Below are positions 37,440-49,518 of a stretch of DNA of 64,000 nucleotides, one piece after another; position 1 is the first letter of the stretch, and every line of letters starts with the position of its first letter. The notes beneath the pieces were generated by a model that saw only the letters and a list, made by a program, of their open reading frames with translations, ran no database searches and was not told the origin of the DNA. Source of the stretch: Batrachochytrium dendrobatidis JAM81 (Eukaryota > Chytridiomycota > Chytridiomycetes > Rhizophydiales); the NCBI RefSeq assembly GCF_000203795.2, contig NW_006281115.1:358383-422382 (forward strand), written 5' to 3'. A program made the position numbers and the translations under genes.

Positions 37440-38447
37440 TTATTTTTCTCCAACGACACCACATTTGTGGATACGAAGTTTACATACTGTTCCTGACAAA
37501 AGTTCTGGGGAATACATGACAAACATGTGTCGTAATGCAGATATATTGTTTAGAGGTGTGTATGCTGGAGGATCGCGGTCCAGAAAAAAACTTGTGTTCA
37601 TGTATATAGAGATGACATTGAACATAGTTGGCTGTAAATCGCATGCTCTGCCTAGTAGCTCTTGTATGTCATTAGATGATGTCATTGTATGCTCTCGCCC
37701 TTTTATAACTTCACTGCGAGAAGTAATATGTTTGATGGCGGGTTTCCATGATACTTGATTGATACATAGAACGACGGCTTGAAGCTGAGTAGCCAGACGT
37801 TTAAGAACAATAAGGGCTTCTGCCATGCATTGGTTTCGCTCGCAAGAATCAATTGGATCAGATTCAGTATCACTCCGCATACTATTGGCAATCGAGTCTA
37901 TAACCACAAGGCGAACATTATTCTGAATCATATGCTGTTCTAATTGATAGATTATCAGATGATGTAGCGTTTCTAGATCGCCAACTCGTAACACGAATAC
38001 TCGATCTAACGCTATGTCTGGGCCTTTATTGGATACTATCGGATGAGCTTTTGAAAAAGAGCTCAACTCTAGCAATCTCACAGAAGGAAAGTTTTTGTCT
38101 GTTGATATATACATTGCACCTTGAAAACCATCAAGGAAAGCCAAGTGTTAGTCCAGTCCAATTAGATTTGATAATAGAAGCAGCAGTCAGTTTTCTAATT
38201 AGCAAGAACATCAAGATTAAATCAAACCTCCATCAAGGCCTCCCATTGAAAACGGCATTTGCACCTGCAGTGAGAGCTGTAATGCCAACTGTGTTTTCCC
38301 AGCTGATGCTGGTCCAAATAGCTCATTGATAGAGCCTGTCAGTAAACCTCCGCCAAATGCACTGTCTAGTATTTGATCACCAAAACTTAACCGTCTCTGT
38401 GTTAAAATACTGCCCACTTGGCTTGGTTGTCGAGGCCAATGGCCCAT
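37440..38447 (-). CDS. XRCC3: RAD51 paralog, XRCC3-like recombination ATPase
   Basis: It assists RAD51 filament function in homologous recombination. Two exons, 38228-38447 and 37440-38119; the donor GTTTGA is unusual but splicing restores GGLDGGAMYISTDKNFP, as in the family. Total 299 residues. Walker A is GPASAGKTQLALQL near residue 45, Walker B is VRLVVIDSIAN, and the following LQAVVLCINQV strand matches XRCC3. It lacks the N-terminal helix-hairpin-helix of RAD51, as expected for a paralog. The C-terminus ends RIHKCGVVGEK. Start is ATG 38445-38447. Confidence 0.85.
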
Positions 38448-38633
38448 AACAAGAATGGGATATCCAAGTCAAGAGTTGATCAAGTTTCAATTCATTTCAT
38501 AATCTGGACTAAATTTCATGAAAATGCAAAGTTGTCCGATATCACAAAAAGAACCCGTTTTACAGTTGATTCTGTGTTTTGGTGTCTAGTTTAATAACAA
38601 TAACTCGCATGTTAGTGAACGTAGTTTATTTTA

Positions 38634-39031
38634 CAGCCGTATTCACGTAGAATGAAGCACTTTTTTTTGAATAGCTGCTCTTGTGTTGCTTCAGAATAAA
38701 CAATGAGTATTCGTTACGCTTTTCTATTACAGATCGACTTTAATTGACATTCTTGATTCAACATGGCGTCTATTCTATGATGCTTGTATAATCAAACTAT
38801 AGTTTGGATTGAGATTGTCTTCATTTGGTACAATCATACAATCACCCAATTCATCCATTGTGATCCAGATATTGAAGTCTTGAATCCTTGTTGTAGTTTA
38901 AAACTGCCTGGTTCTAGTTCAAAAAAGCAGATTCCAAGATTAAAAAAGTGTCAAATGTGGAATTTATTATTTCATAAGATTATCATGTATTTTGACTTTG
39001 TCAAGTAGTTCATTTTACATGAATAGAGTTG
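38634..39031 (+). repeat. Dispersed inverted-repeat element, copy 4
   Basis: Left end TA-CAGCCGTATTCACGTAGAATG, right end TTCATTTTACATGAATAGAGTTG-TA, 398 bp in all. The interior carries the AGAATAAACAATGAGTATTCGTTACGC stretch typical of the family. It fills most of the 707-bp gap between XRCC3 and SNAPC3 start codons and ends about 120 bp upstream of SNAPC3. Confidence 0.8.
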
Positions 39032-39154
39032 TAATAAAACTGAATAGCACAATTTATCCAGTTTAGAATCTTCAAGTTTCAATCACGTGGTATTTTGAAG
39101 TCAACGCAGACCAAGTTTTTATCGACATCATCAATACCAAACTCAGCTTGATTG

Positions 39155-40565
39155 ATGATTGCCTTGACATCCTTTCAGCGAGACGGAGTTCAGACAATTA
39201 GGGATTGTCGAGATGCCTATCTGAAGTATTCTGCAACATCTGATACAAATGACGGACAGGGAACTGCACTTGCGATGGAGTCAACATTGCCAGACTCATG
39301 TCCGCCCATTAGTGTACCATCGCATTCAAAGAGGAAGTTAGTTTGTAAACCAAAAACTGCATCATTATTCAACACAGGAACCAATTCATCTACCAGTGTA
39401 TCTACTTCAGCTAAATTGACAGCCCTTCCCTCTTTATCTATGACCTCTGATTGGTGGGATAAAGATCCAGCAAACCCAACTCCAGCTGGAGGCAGAGTGT
39501 TGAAATCGCTTAGGTATAATATTAGTGTCTCGTTGGCTTGTACACTGTTTAGTATCATCACATTGATCTTGATTCTAGCAATTAAGAGTATTTGAAAGCA
39601 GTGGAATATAAGGTTTTAATCAGATTAAAGCGAGTCGAGTAGGAATCTCACGCTATTTACGTATTTGTAAAATAAATGTTACTACTAGACCAGGAATGTA
39701 TACTAAACTTTCCAGCAAGTTTCCAAGACAAGCGTCGGTAGTCAAAAAAGATATAAATGCAATCTATGTTGATACAGACGAATTTTCTGTTTCGACCGAA
39801 AAAGACGACCCAAGTATGCAATCTGAACTGGTCATTCATGTTTCTTTGTTCAATCCCAAACGATTTACTACAAAGATTGCATCGGTAAAGATACTTGGTG
39901 GACAGACTCTTGCTGATCTTCGGGATGTTCTACTTTGTTCAAGCGATTTGATTTTGATTGGAAACGAAGCTCAAAATACACAGACAAGGCCAGGCTACTT
40001 TTTCATTGAAAACACTTTTTATGTGGATCTTAGAGATAACGCAGTAGACTGTAGCAGGTAAGCAATATTTTTCAAAAAAATTGGCCGAAAATTTGGATGA
40101 GATTGGCATTCAATTTACTCACCAAGACTTTGATGTGATAGAGTGATAAGATCATGGATGGAATTGGATAAGGAGTCGTTTGGGAATACAGAGATCAAAG
40201 CAGCTCGAATGGACGAGACAAAGCTGTGGCAGTTGTCGATTGAGTTGAATCAGGCATATCTGTACATGCACCAAGGAAGTTGTGGCCATCTGATGACATT
40301 TGACCAAATTGGACTCTTTAATCCCAACGTGGATTCGAAATACCGCAAAGACTATCCTATATCTACCCCTATTACTAATATATGTATGCCTAAATGCCAT
40401 GTATGCGGTGTATTCTATGCCAAATATGCTACAGTGGATGATCTGCATACAGCAGAAACTCCTTCCATCTGGTGTTTGGACTGCTTCAATCAGTTTCATT
40501 TGAATCCGTCTGGACAACCACGATATAATGTCCAGTTGAGGGAAATTAAAGCTGTATCTACGTAA
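39155..40565 (+). CDS. SNAPC3: snRNA-activating protein complex subunit 3 (SNAP50)
   Basis: A subunit of the complex that binds the proximal sequence element of snRNA genes for Pol II and Pol III. Three exons, 39155-39513, 39689-40057 and 40142-40565, give 383 residues with matching phases (AG+A both times). Family landmarks: ILGGQTLADLRDVLLCSSDL, GYFFIENTFYVDLRD, LYMHQGSCGHLMTFDQIGLF, and the cysteine/histidine zinc-binding cluster KCHVCGVFYAKY ... WCLDCFNQFHLNPSG. The N-terminal ~120 residues are poorly conserved and Ser/Thr-rich. The stop codon TAA lies inside the left terminus of a dispersed element, so the last four codons (AVST) are made of element-like sequence. Confidence 0.9.
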
Positions 40566-40915
40566 TAACATGTATTTATTTTGCAGTGATTATCTTGAAA
40601 TAAACAATAATTGGGTATTCGTTGTATTTTACTACTAGAAATTGATTGTTTCTTTTATAGAAACTCTTGTATTCTAATATTAGATACGTTTTAGCTCAAG
40701 AGAACAATTTCTGGAATACAATTATGCATGATAGTTACCCAATGTCAAGATTGAAGAAATGTCAAGACTTGCTTTGTAGTTTGTAAAGAATGAGCAAAGA
40801 CCAGCAAACCAAAAAAGTTGAATAATATTGTCCGGTAAATTTGACATCAAGCAGGACTATTTATCGTGTATTTTGGCACTCTTGTTATTTATTTCATTTT
40901 ACATCAATACGGCAG
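40549..40915 (+). repeat. Dispersed inverted-repeat element, copy 5, between SNAPC3 and TIMELESS
   Basis: Left terminus AAGCTGTATCTACGTAATAAC overlaps the SNAPC3 stop. Right terminus TTCATTTTACATCAATACGGCAG is followed by TA and lies 35 bp before the TIMELESS ATG. The interior has TTTATTTTGCAGTG and GAAATAAACAATAATTGGG. At 367 bp it is the shortest copy. It makes up essentially the whole intergenic region. Confidence 0.78.
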
Positions 40916-40950
40916 TAAATCTTGTCCAGACACTGCAACGATCAATTGAT

Positions 40951-43900
40951 ATGGCCGAAGTCGATGAATACTTTGATAACCATGTTCTATCTGTGTGTGC
41001 TGCTTTGGGAGGGTATGAGACTGTAGAGAAGGGCGTCGAGCCTGTCTATGTTCCAGGAGATGATTCAATTGGTGAGTAGTCGCTGTTTTAGGTCGAATAA
41101 ATGGAAAGGATTGAGCTATGGTCATAGGAACAAGGCATTGGAATGCCAGTCAAGTTACATGGTGTGATTTTAATTCGGACACATGGATTAGTACATCAAC
41201 TAGTACATCAACTAGTCCGTCAACTGTCAGCTCGAAACAATAGATATTTAATAAATATATAGCCAATCTTGATCCAGCAGTTTGTTGGGACCAAAAGGTT
41301 GCTCTAATTCATTACTGAAACCCAATGTTTTGTTTCAAACAGCATGTCTTCGGGATCTAAAGAGGTTTCTTCGAACGGCTGAGCAAACCAAGGACAGGCA
41401 TGTGCACAATCTGCTACGCAAGTGGAATGTGCTACAAAACGATCTACTTCCACTACTCATTACTAGTGTCCGTTCAAACAATCTCAAGGTTGCTGCCCTC
41501 GTGTGTAAGTGATTTCGCCATTTAGATGTTTTAATCTAGCAGTATTTGTACTGACATTATTGGCGTCTAGGCGAGCTGCTGGTTCCACTCACTTGGCCGT
41601 ATGACCAAAATGGTCAGTCAAAATATCAGGACGAAATCAAGGAATATCAAGAAGCATTCCTCAAGGATAATGTGATTTCGTCTGTTTTGACAGTTCTGAT
41701 TCATCTTTTCTCAATTCCATACAAGTAATTTAAATGCATATATCAAATGGTAATCCTGCTATGCATGCCATTCATATTGGTTAATTGATTTTTACAACTT
41801 AGACAACGGGCCGAAAATGATCATACTCGACTACGCCTTTTTTTTAGTTTATTTCGAAACTTGATTGCTGCAAATGACGTGCAGGTTGCAGTTACTGCGT
41901 CTGCCGAATCACATTGGAGATCTGTCCATCAGGAACGATTGATCATACAGCTTGAAAAAGATGGAATTATTGATCTTTTACTATCGATTTGTGGAAGCTT
42001 ATCCAGCGAAGAGTTTGAAGGATGGAATGTTTTGATTTTGGAAATTATTTACATGATTTTCCATCGACGAGATATCTCGGAACTGTTCATAGAGGTACTA
42101 TGCCTTGTAGTTGCTTAATGTTTATTGACAATCGAGATGCATTTTTGTCTGACTGGTGCTGACTCGGAGCTTGTATTTCTGTAACGCTGATTCCCGCGTT
42201 TGATTCTTTATCCATGTATAGAAACCTAAAGGAGAGCAACTGGCCACATTGCTGAAAAAAGAACAATCCTTGAAAACAGCATGTTCAAACCCAAAACATT
42301 CTCGACATTCTCGATTTGGAGGAACATTGACAGTGTCTCTACCGGTATATTGACGATGGCTATAATCATCTGTGGTAGTGAAGACTAATCATGCATTTGT
42401 AGAATGGGTCTAGGATCAACACTCGCGATATTACCACTAAAGATGTGCTAAAGGACATTGCTATTACGGACATTCCTAGAGGGAAAACTCGCAATGTAAA
42501 TAGTATGATGCATTTGCAAATCCAGTAACTATTTTAACCTTTCATATAACTGTATACATAGTTGGCTGCTATAGACAGTAAAATCTCCATCGAATCTCCA
42601 ACAGTTCGAAAATTATTTGGCAAGATTGCATCAACTTTTGTCAGTGATGCGTTTAACGACTTGGCCATATCCTTGAAACGCGATTTTGATCGTGAAAAGA
42701 CATCACTAAAGGACAGCGACAACATGCATTATCTATGGCTCTGTCAGTTTGCTTTTAGTTTTAGACGCATGTCTTGCATTGGAAGTACTCCTATTGGTGT
42801 GGATTCCATACTTGGTGTGTTTAATGTGCCAAATCTTGCATTCACCATCCGTCGTCTCACCGCAAGTCGTGACGAAAAGGTTAAACGCTGCTGGCTTATT
42901 TTAATAGAATTGCTGTAAATCAGATCTAACATGATTTTATATTATTAGAACCCATTGGAAACAACACAATGTCTCCGTTTTTTGGATGAATTGGTGAGGC
43001 CAACTGATTTCAATTGAAAATGTATTTTATTTTTGCTAATCCACAGTTGGTACCACTTGAAGTTGTTGGTTGTTGAAGAACTCTCTCAGTCAAGCAATGA
43101 TGAGCTTTGCGATTTATCCACTCAGCTTATATCAGCTCTATACTATGAGCACGGCAATGCTTTGCTTTTGAGAAGTTTATGTAAAGAATTTAAACAGCAT
43201 ACTAAAAGGTACTTGTCAGTCGAGTTGTTACTGTTGCTTTGATTTACTTTTTGCTGATTATGTAATATTTCAAATCCAGCTATCTAGAAGCATTAGTTGC
43301 CTGCATTGACACATTAATTAATGTGACAAAGCGGAACACTGCTAAAAGAGGCTTTTTAATCACCAGAAAAAAGGTTAAAAAACTTCAAAATGATGCTCAA
43401 AATACAGAGGATCAAGGCAGGTCTTGGTTTCGTTGGCTACTCAGCATTTTTATATTGGTATACTAAATCTTCAAACTATGCTAATTTATAGATATCATGT
43501 ACAATGAGTCTGATACAGAGGAAAGTCGGCACCAAGAGCAATATACAGAAAATGCCTTTGATTTCAAGTCCTATGTTGCAGTAAGCTGGAGTTTGTAGAA
43601 TGGAATACAGTCCTTTGCTTTTGGACTAGAATAGGAATCTTGTTTTTCACAGTAATTTATCTTTAGGGATTTGCATCCGAATCAACAGTTGTTACATATT
43701 GCAAACTGCTTAAATACTATCCTGATTTGTCGCCAACAATTGCAACAAAAATCTTGAGCATGTTCAAGCGCCTGTTTTGTGAACAAAAATATCATGAACC
43801 ATTTTTCAAGGTAGCCGTTAGTTTTTGAAGATACACAAGAGCTCGTTTGTTTTTTATGAGATTTGGAATTTTAACTTGTCGCCCGCAAATTATATAGCTA

Positions 43901-45226
43901 TCCGTTCTTGCTCTTCTATATCATGTTTCGACCAAAAATGTTGGCTCAACTGCAGCCCTTCTTGGGAAAGAGTTTGAAGAATTTACGAAATTGGTTTCAA
44001 AAGCGCTTATTACGAAAATATCTAGAAATAAGGATAGGGGACCTTTGGAGATGATCAATGTACGACTTTATTTATTTCTTAAATGTTTATCACTACAGTG
44101 TTGTAAGCGCACTAAATATTTCATGATGATATGCGTGTACAGATTCTTTTTAGTTCAACATCGGGTAATGTAGATAATTCACAAACAACAAAAGTAAGAT
44201 GTTTTAATATGTTGCAGCACTTGAAGTTTCCACTAATTTTTGTAATTTTAAATATCTGGTTTAAGCTTGATGAGGATGTGCTGTAAGTGGTGTTTGGCTA
44301 TTTTTGGATTGCATTTACAAGTCTATTAGCGTTTCACTCACATTGTTTTTCAGTAGGAATTCAATTAGCGACACAATGTGAGTAATTGTGTTGAGATTTT
44401 TGCTTGATATTGCATTTGCTTATTGATTCAATTTAGCTTTTGCGTCGCAGCACTCGAGTACTGGCTGGGTACTGCCATGCGTCAAGATATCAAGGCCACT
44501 TTATTCAAGGTATTGTTGTAATTCTATATTTTGTGCAGCTACTTGGTCTGAATAATGGCTCATTAGTTTGCGTTTTAGGAACTTCGAGATTCTTTTACAG
44601 CAGCTTTGCAACATACAACGATGCGTAAGTATTCGTCATCAAATAGCCGACTAGTCGAGATACACTAACATTGCATTGTATATATAGCTGCTTTTTCTGA
44701 AATGATCCAAAAGTTGATACATACCAGTGATGAATTGCAAATTTTATTTGAAGCGGCATGTCTGAGTCTAAATCATGGTAATATTAGATTTTTGATTATT
44801 TGAAAACGCTGCATATTGGTGCTTTACCATTGCTCATTTATGTTTTAAAAACTAGAGCATGGATCGCTTAGTATTCCAGTAATGTGGAGCAACAGTGATC
44901 TAGTAGCTGCTATTCAAACAATTGATATTTTGCAAGGACATAAGCGATCTGCTCGCCCTAGATCTGGTAGCTCTTTTAAAAAAGCCAAAACGGCTGAACC
45001 AGTCAACAACCTGTCTTCAAAGGTAAATCCACAAAACAACCAATCTCTTTATCATTGTGATATTTATATGGCTATGATTTTTGATAAATTATTGTGAATA
45101 CTCTAGTTTGTTGAAGAAAGTGATGAGGATGAGGAAACAACAGCGATATTTTTTGAGCGGGAGGCGGAATTGCGCAAGGCTGCAGAGAATGCTTGGAAAA
45201 TGCAAGCGTCCAAAAATGCAGTTTAA
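40951..45226 (+). CDS. TIMELESS: TIMELESS/Tof1/Swi1 replication fork protection protein
   Basis: It pairs with Tipin/Csm3 in the replisome to pause forks and support checkpoint signalling. At least fifteen exons. Exon 1 is 40951-41071 (MAEVDEYFDNHVLSVCAALGG) and joins across 41072-41342 to ACLRDLKRFLRTAEQTKDR. The conserved N-terminal armadillo-like block follows: NDLLPLLITS, ALVCKLLVPLTWPY, EYQEAFLKDNVISSVL, LRLFFSLFRNLIAAND, EGWNVLILEIIYMIFHRRD. Then KPKGEQLATLLKKE, RHSRFGGTL and GSRINTRDITTKDVL match the central region. The last exon is acidic (FVEESDEDEETTAIFFEREAELRKAAENAW) and stops at 45224-45226. Introns are dense in the second half (42.1-45.1 kb), and individual small exons there are not all fixed. 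Confidence 0.88.
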
Positions 45227-45409
45227 CGAAATTGATTGTCTGTACGTTAATCATAAGCTGTTGTGGTTGACATGAGCACTGATTATAAACCTGATACTTT
45301 TTGAGCATATTTGGGTTATGGTTTAAGCGCTTCTGCTAAAAATAATGAACGAGGTATTGATCAATTAACATATACACCAAGTGAAATGAGATGGCAATTT
45401 TTATATTGA

Positions 45410-45886
45410 CAGCCGTATTCACGTAATGCAACGCTTGTATCTCTGACTTTCTTTTGAAATAAACAATGGTTAAATATATGTTGTATTTTTTACTAGATAT
45501 TGATTACTTATTCAAAAAGCAACACCCATCATATGAATGTACACAAACTGTGGTTTTGAACTGAGATTGTCCTTACTTGGTATAGTCATACATTGTCTAT
45601 CACCATATTTATTAATCATAACTCAGATATTGAGTTCTGATGTTATCAATACAATGCTGTACACACTCGTCCTGTTGTATTCTAGAATCTCGGATATGCT
45701 CGCGTTTTAGTTTGAAAACAAAGATGGCAGGAATGTAACTATACATGACGATCATCAGGAGAAAGACCAGTAAACTAAAGGGTTCATGACACAATATTTT
45801 CCAGTGAATTGACAAGAATCATGCCATGATACTGGCTGTTTATTATGCATCAATACTCAGTGCTTCATTTTACGTGAATACGGATG
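45410..45886 (+). repeat. Dispersed inverted-repeat element, copy 6
   Basis: Left end CAGCCGTATTCACGTAATGC, right end TTCATTTTACGTGAATACGGATG followed by TA; 477 bp. It has the best-preserved pair of opposite termini, with about 14 of 15 outer bases complementary. Interior GAAATAAACAATGGTTAAATA is shared with copies 1 and 7. It occupies the gap between TIMELESS and NDUFA5; the left flank is GA rather than TA. Confidence 0.85.
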
Positions 45887-46119
45887 TAATTGGTAGATAC
45901 TACAGTTTCTCCCTTGAGTAGATGGACGCCTTACAAATAATTTGTCAAGGAATCACCAACTTGAACTACTAAAAGATGAACGTTTATATTACAGAATAAG
46001 ACCTAATAATATGGCAAGATGTGCGAGTGTAAGCCTGGTCACGAATGTTATTTTATTTTTCATACAAAATCTGTTGGTCGAGTGATTTTGACTAGTTGAT
46101 ACAACTGGCCATTGATCAA

Positions 46120-46790
46120 ATGCAATTCTCCGTATTACTGCGACAGACCGCTACTTCGGCCTTTAAAAAGGTGAGTCTACTGTTGGTCGTATTCCTTTGT
46201 TTTGTATGTCTTGTCGGTTTGTTGTAACTTTGGTTGCAACTACACTTGATTCTATACGAATACTGGCAATGATGCCTCGAGTCTATGTTTCTGATAAAAG
46301 ATCCGTCCGATTAGATGGTTCTTGCTTAGTCTTGGATTTTTAAGAATAGCTGCTAACTGTTCTGTTTTGAGTAGACAACTGGTCTTTGCGGGCTTCCAGT
46401 GCATCCAAATTCAAAGCCAGAGCTATCGTCGCTGTACAACCGAATCCTTCATTCTCTTCAGCAACTTCCAGAGCAATCTGCTTACAGACAGAGTACTCAT
46501 AAACTGGTCAGTGAGAGGCTCAATATAGTTGCAACAACCGAGGATATTGCTGCCATTGAACAAAAGATCAATGCAGGACAAATCGAGGAACTTATCTACC
46601 AGGCCGAGATGGAGCTGAAACTGATTCCTAGCATAGAAAAATGGAAGGTAGTGTGGTCCAGTATGTTTATGAGTATTGTGCTATGGGTAGATTGATGCCT
46701 GACTCGTTTAAACGATCTGTTTGATGAATGTAGGCACACGAGGCTCTCGAGGTCGCCCCACCTTCAGGACAATGGCAATACTTTAAATGA
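46120..46790 (+). CDS. NDUFA5: NADH:ubiquinone oxidoreductase subunit NDUFA5 (B13, 29.9 kDa-type)
   Basis: An accessory subunit of mitochondrial complex I, on the matrix arm. Three exons, 46120-46170, 46375-46647 and 46734-46790, make 126 residues. The N-terminus MQFSVLLRQTATSAFKK looks like an import signal. The family block follows: TTGLCGLPVHPNSKPELSSL YNRIL (split here for length), KLVSERLNIVATTEDIAAIE, EELIYQAEMELKLIPSIEKW, ending APPSGQWQYFK. All splice phases match. Confidence 0.92.
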
Positions 46791-46924
46791 AGCTGTAGCA
46801 TGATTGTTACATTAATCTTGATCAGCAGCTTCTATAGGCATAATTTGCTGAGTGTTTCAACATTGTTACTGGGATTTACATGTAAACATATTTCCAGCAC
46901 CTTGTTACTCTATTATTATATCTA

Positions 46925-47401
46925 CAGCTATATTCACGTAAAATGGAATACTTGTATCTCTGCTTCTGTTTTGCTTTGGAATATACAATGGTTAAATATT
47001 TGCTTGGCTCTGTTACTACACATTAGCTGATTGTTCAAAATACAATGTCCGTCATATGACGCTCACAAATTATAGTTTTGAGCTGTCACCTCTCTTCATC
47101 TGAAATAACTATATATTGCACAATCAAATTTGGTTTGACCATTCCGATATTGCCGATACAACTCTAAAAATTCATATTTGCTGTATTCTAGCATCTCATA
47201 CGCTCTAGCTCAAGAGAACAATCATTGTATATTTCAAAAATTTAACTTATTTCCATGCCGATCACCAGGAGAGAACCAATCAACTTTGTTGATGAGTTTA
47301 GGACACAATATTATCCTGTAAATTATCATTTTATGAAACTGATTGTTTATTATACACTTTATCACTCTTGTTTAGTGGTTTGTTTTATGTGAATATATCT
47401 G
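46925..47401 (+). repeat. Dispersed inverted-repeat element, copy 7
   Basis: Left end TA-CAGCTATATTCACGTAAAATG, right end TTTTATGTGAATATATCTG-TA; 477 bp, the same length as copy 6. The termini have drifted together, each showing ATATTCAC. It is 56 bp from the edge of the inverted segmental duplicate. Confidence 0.8.
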
Positions 47402-47457
47402 TAGTTGGCAAGATTAAAGGTTATTTTCCTAGCAAAATATGACTATTTAGTTGCGTC

Positions 47458-48378
47458 GCCATCAACAGAAAAACTTGACGAACCCAATTATGAGGAAGAT
47501 GGTTGTGAAACCCCAATTAAACAAAAAAATGACAAGGACAAGAACAAGGACAAGGACATGGTCATGTCTAGCATAGATACACTAGCAGGTGAAACCTCTC
47601 CAGATCATTACAAGACCGACGAAAACTCCAAAGATTTTCCATCTTCAATGGCAAGCTATTTTACTATCAATTTTGCCAAATAACCACAACTCGGAATAAC
47701 AGATTTGCCATACTAACCTTTGAATCTCGATATATTCAAATGATTTTACCAGAACAAGCAGTCTCAAAGCATGAATTTTGTTCATGCAAGGTCGACTCGA
47801 ACACATCTCCCCATTGCATACAGAACATTGGCAGATCATCTTGTATCTTTAGATGAACTTCGTGTTCGGTCTCGATTAAGTTTGACAGATGCTCGACCAG
47901 TATAAAAAGTCATGACCCAAAGTGGTCACCAGGTTTGATGCACTGTTTTTAAAGGCTTACAATAATATTTCTGGTTAGCTAATCTTGATGTCCATCAGAC
48001 TCATGATTCAAGTTTTGTGAATCTGACCGAGTTCAAAAACTGTATATGCAAATATGGCTTGGAATGAACAAGTTGAATGCGTCTTTTAACGACTGCGTAT
48101 ATGTCCAAGTGGATGAATGCAAGTGTTTAGTGTAGATTTACAAATGTGAAAGATTGCTTGCCATTTGATGGCAGAATATATAGTCTTGGCTACAAGATAA
48201 GAGAATTGAAGATGATTTAATGAATATGATGGAATTGAACTTGACAGATTCAAGAGCAATATATGGCTGGTGTTGATTCAGTCAATACTATGCATGTTCA
48301 CAAGACTACTGATTGATACTCTAATGAATCGTCAAGTATAGCTTGATTATTTTGACAAGGTCAATGATATGTTGATGC
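47458..48378. repeat. Segmental duplication, copy B (inverted relative to 30112-31026)
   Basis: This is the reverse complement of copy A, about 17 kb away, with one extra 6-bp AAGGAC unit. It carries only the last ~70 codons of the gene at 30807-32044, now on the plus strand (47461-47683, STEKLDEPNYEEDGCETP to FTINFAK), plus the original 3' flank. Nothing upstream supplies the rest of that gene, so the coding piece is a fragment. Confidence 0.9.
47461..47683 (+). pseudogene. Duplicated 3' fragment of the unidentified gene at 30807-32044
   Basis: About 73 codons from STEKLDEPNYEED to the stop are retained, in frame, with a KDKNKDKDM run two residues longer than in the source. An ATG-less open frame extends left to 47405 into unrelated sequence. 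No promoter-like context is evident. It is probably not expressed as a functional protein. Confidence 0.7.
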
Positions 48379-48521
48379 ACTGATAAATCAAAAACTTCAA
48401 GTCTTATTCCATCAAATAGTTTATATTCGTGTATATTTCATTCAAAAGAATCAAAGGTTTGGGCCGATCGATATGGGGATCATTTTTACAAAGTTTCGAG
48501 TTGAACCCATCTTTTATTGCC

Positions 48522-49464
48522 ATGAGCAACACTGGGACTATCAGCCCAGTCCTACTCATTGCAGTTGGAGGTATGTTACCCATGCATTCAGTCATACCGA
48601 TATTTCAAATATATGAATTACAATGCATCAATCATCTTTTTATTACCAGCTGTAATAACCACATTATCGACCTTTAGGTGCATCTTGTTCGGGAAAATCC
48701 ACCTTCACAAACTGGCTTGCTGAGGTTTTTGAAGCTAGAGTAATTCATCAAGATCAATTCTACAAGGCAGACTGTGATATACCAGTTACCGATGGAGTAG
48801 CCAACTGGGATTGTATTGAAGCAATCGATATGCCCAACTTCATTTGTGCTCTTCAAAAAGCGAAATCCGAAACTGGATTCCAAAGCATTTTGGGCAGTAA
48901 TCGACCCAAAATGAATAGTGCAGAGGTATCAACAGTAGTATATGAGGAGCTACGCTCACTGGCAAACACAACCAAGGGAAAATGCAGGCTTGTATTTGTA
49001 GATGGTTTTTTACTCTTTACAGATCCTCAAGTGATTGCCGAATTCGATGCAGGGTTTTTTTTAAAAGCATCCTTCAACACACTTGTGGAACGTAGAAATA
49101 GGCGCGAGCCATATATTACTATAGAAGGTAGTCCGATTAATTATATAATACTAAACGACTTTTCTAATGAGTATTGAGTTTTATAAGAAAAGTTGAGCTA
49201 ACCTTGTAGCTATAAAACCACACAGGCTCATGGGTAGATCCACCAGGTTACTTTGAGGATTTGGTATGGCCAGCATATCTTGAAAATAATCGCATGATTT
49301 TAAACGGTACAATTTCTACGCATTGTCCACAGTTTGTAGAGTCCTTATGCTTGCTGGACACCAATGACTCGTCTATCGAAGCCAATCTGACCTCGTCTGT
49401 GCAACTCGTGTGTCGTTGGATTCAAAAACGCGTTCATATTCACCAATGTTCGTTGCCATCTTAA
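48522..49464 (+). CDS. Nicotinamide riboside kinase
   Basis: It phosphorylates nicotinamide riboside to NMN for NAD+ salvage. Three exons, 48522-48570, 48678-49127 and 49226-49464, give 245 residues. Splicing across intron 1 builds the P-loop LLIAVGGASCSGKSTF. Next come VIHQDQFYKAD, the family's substrate Asp/Tyr region, DGVANWDCIEAIDM, LVFVDGFLLFTDPQV (Walker-B-like), and the lid RRNRREPY. Intron 2 joins IEG to SWVDPPGYFEDLVWPAYL, an NRK hallmark. The first ~30 bp upstream adjoin duplicate copy B by about 140 bp, so the promoter may have been changed by that duplication. Confidence 0.88.
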
Positions 49465-49518
49465 CTCGACTAGTTCATCCATTTTGTGTATTCTTATTTC
49501 TGCCTATTGATTGATATC

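Noticed and set aside
38448..39154. Separate gene between XRCC3 and SNAPC3
   Set aside because: The stretch is almost entirely dispersed-element copy 4; its open frames are not conserved in other copies.
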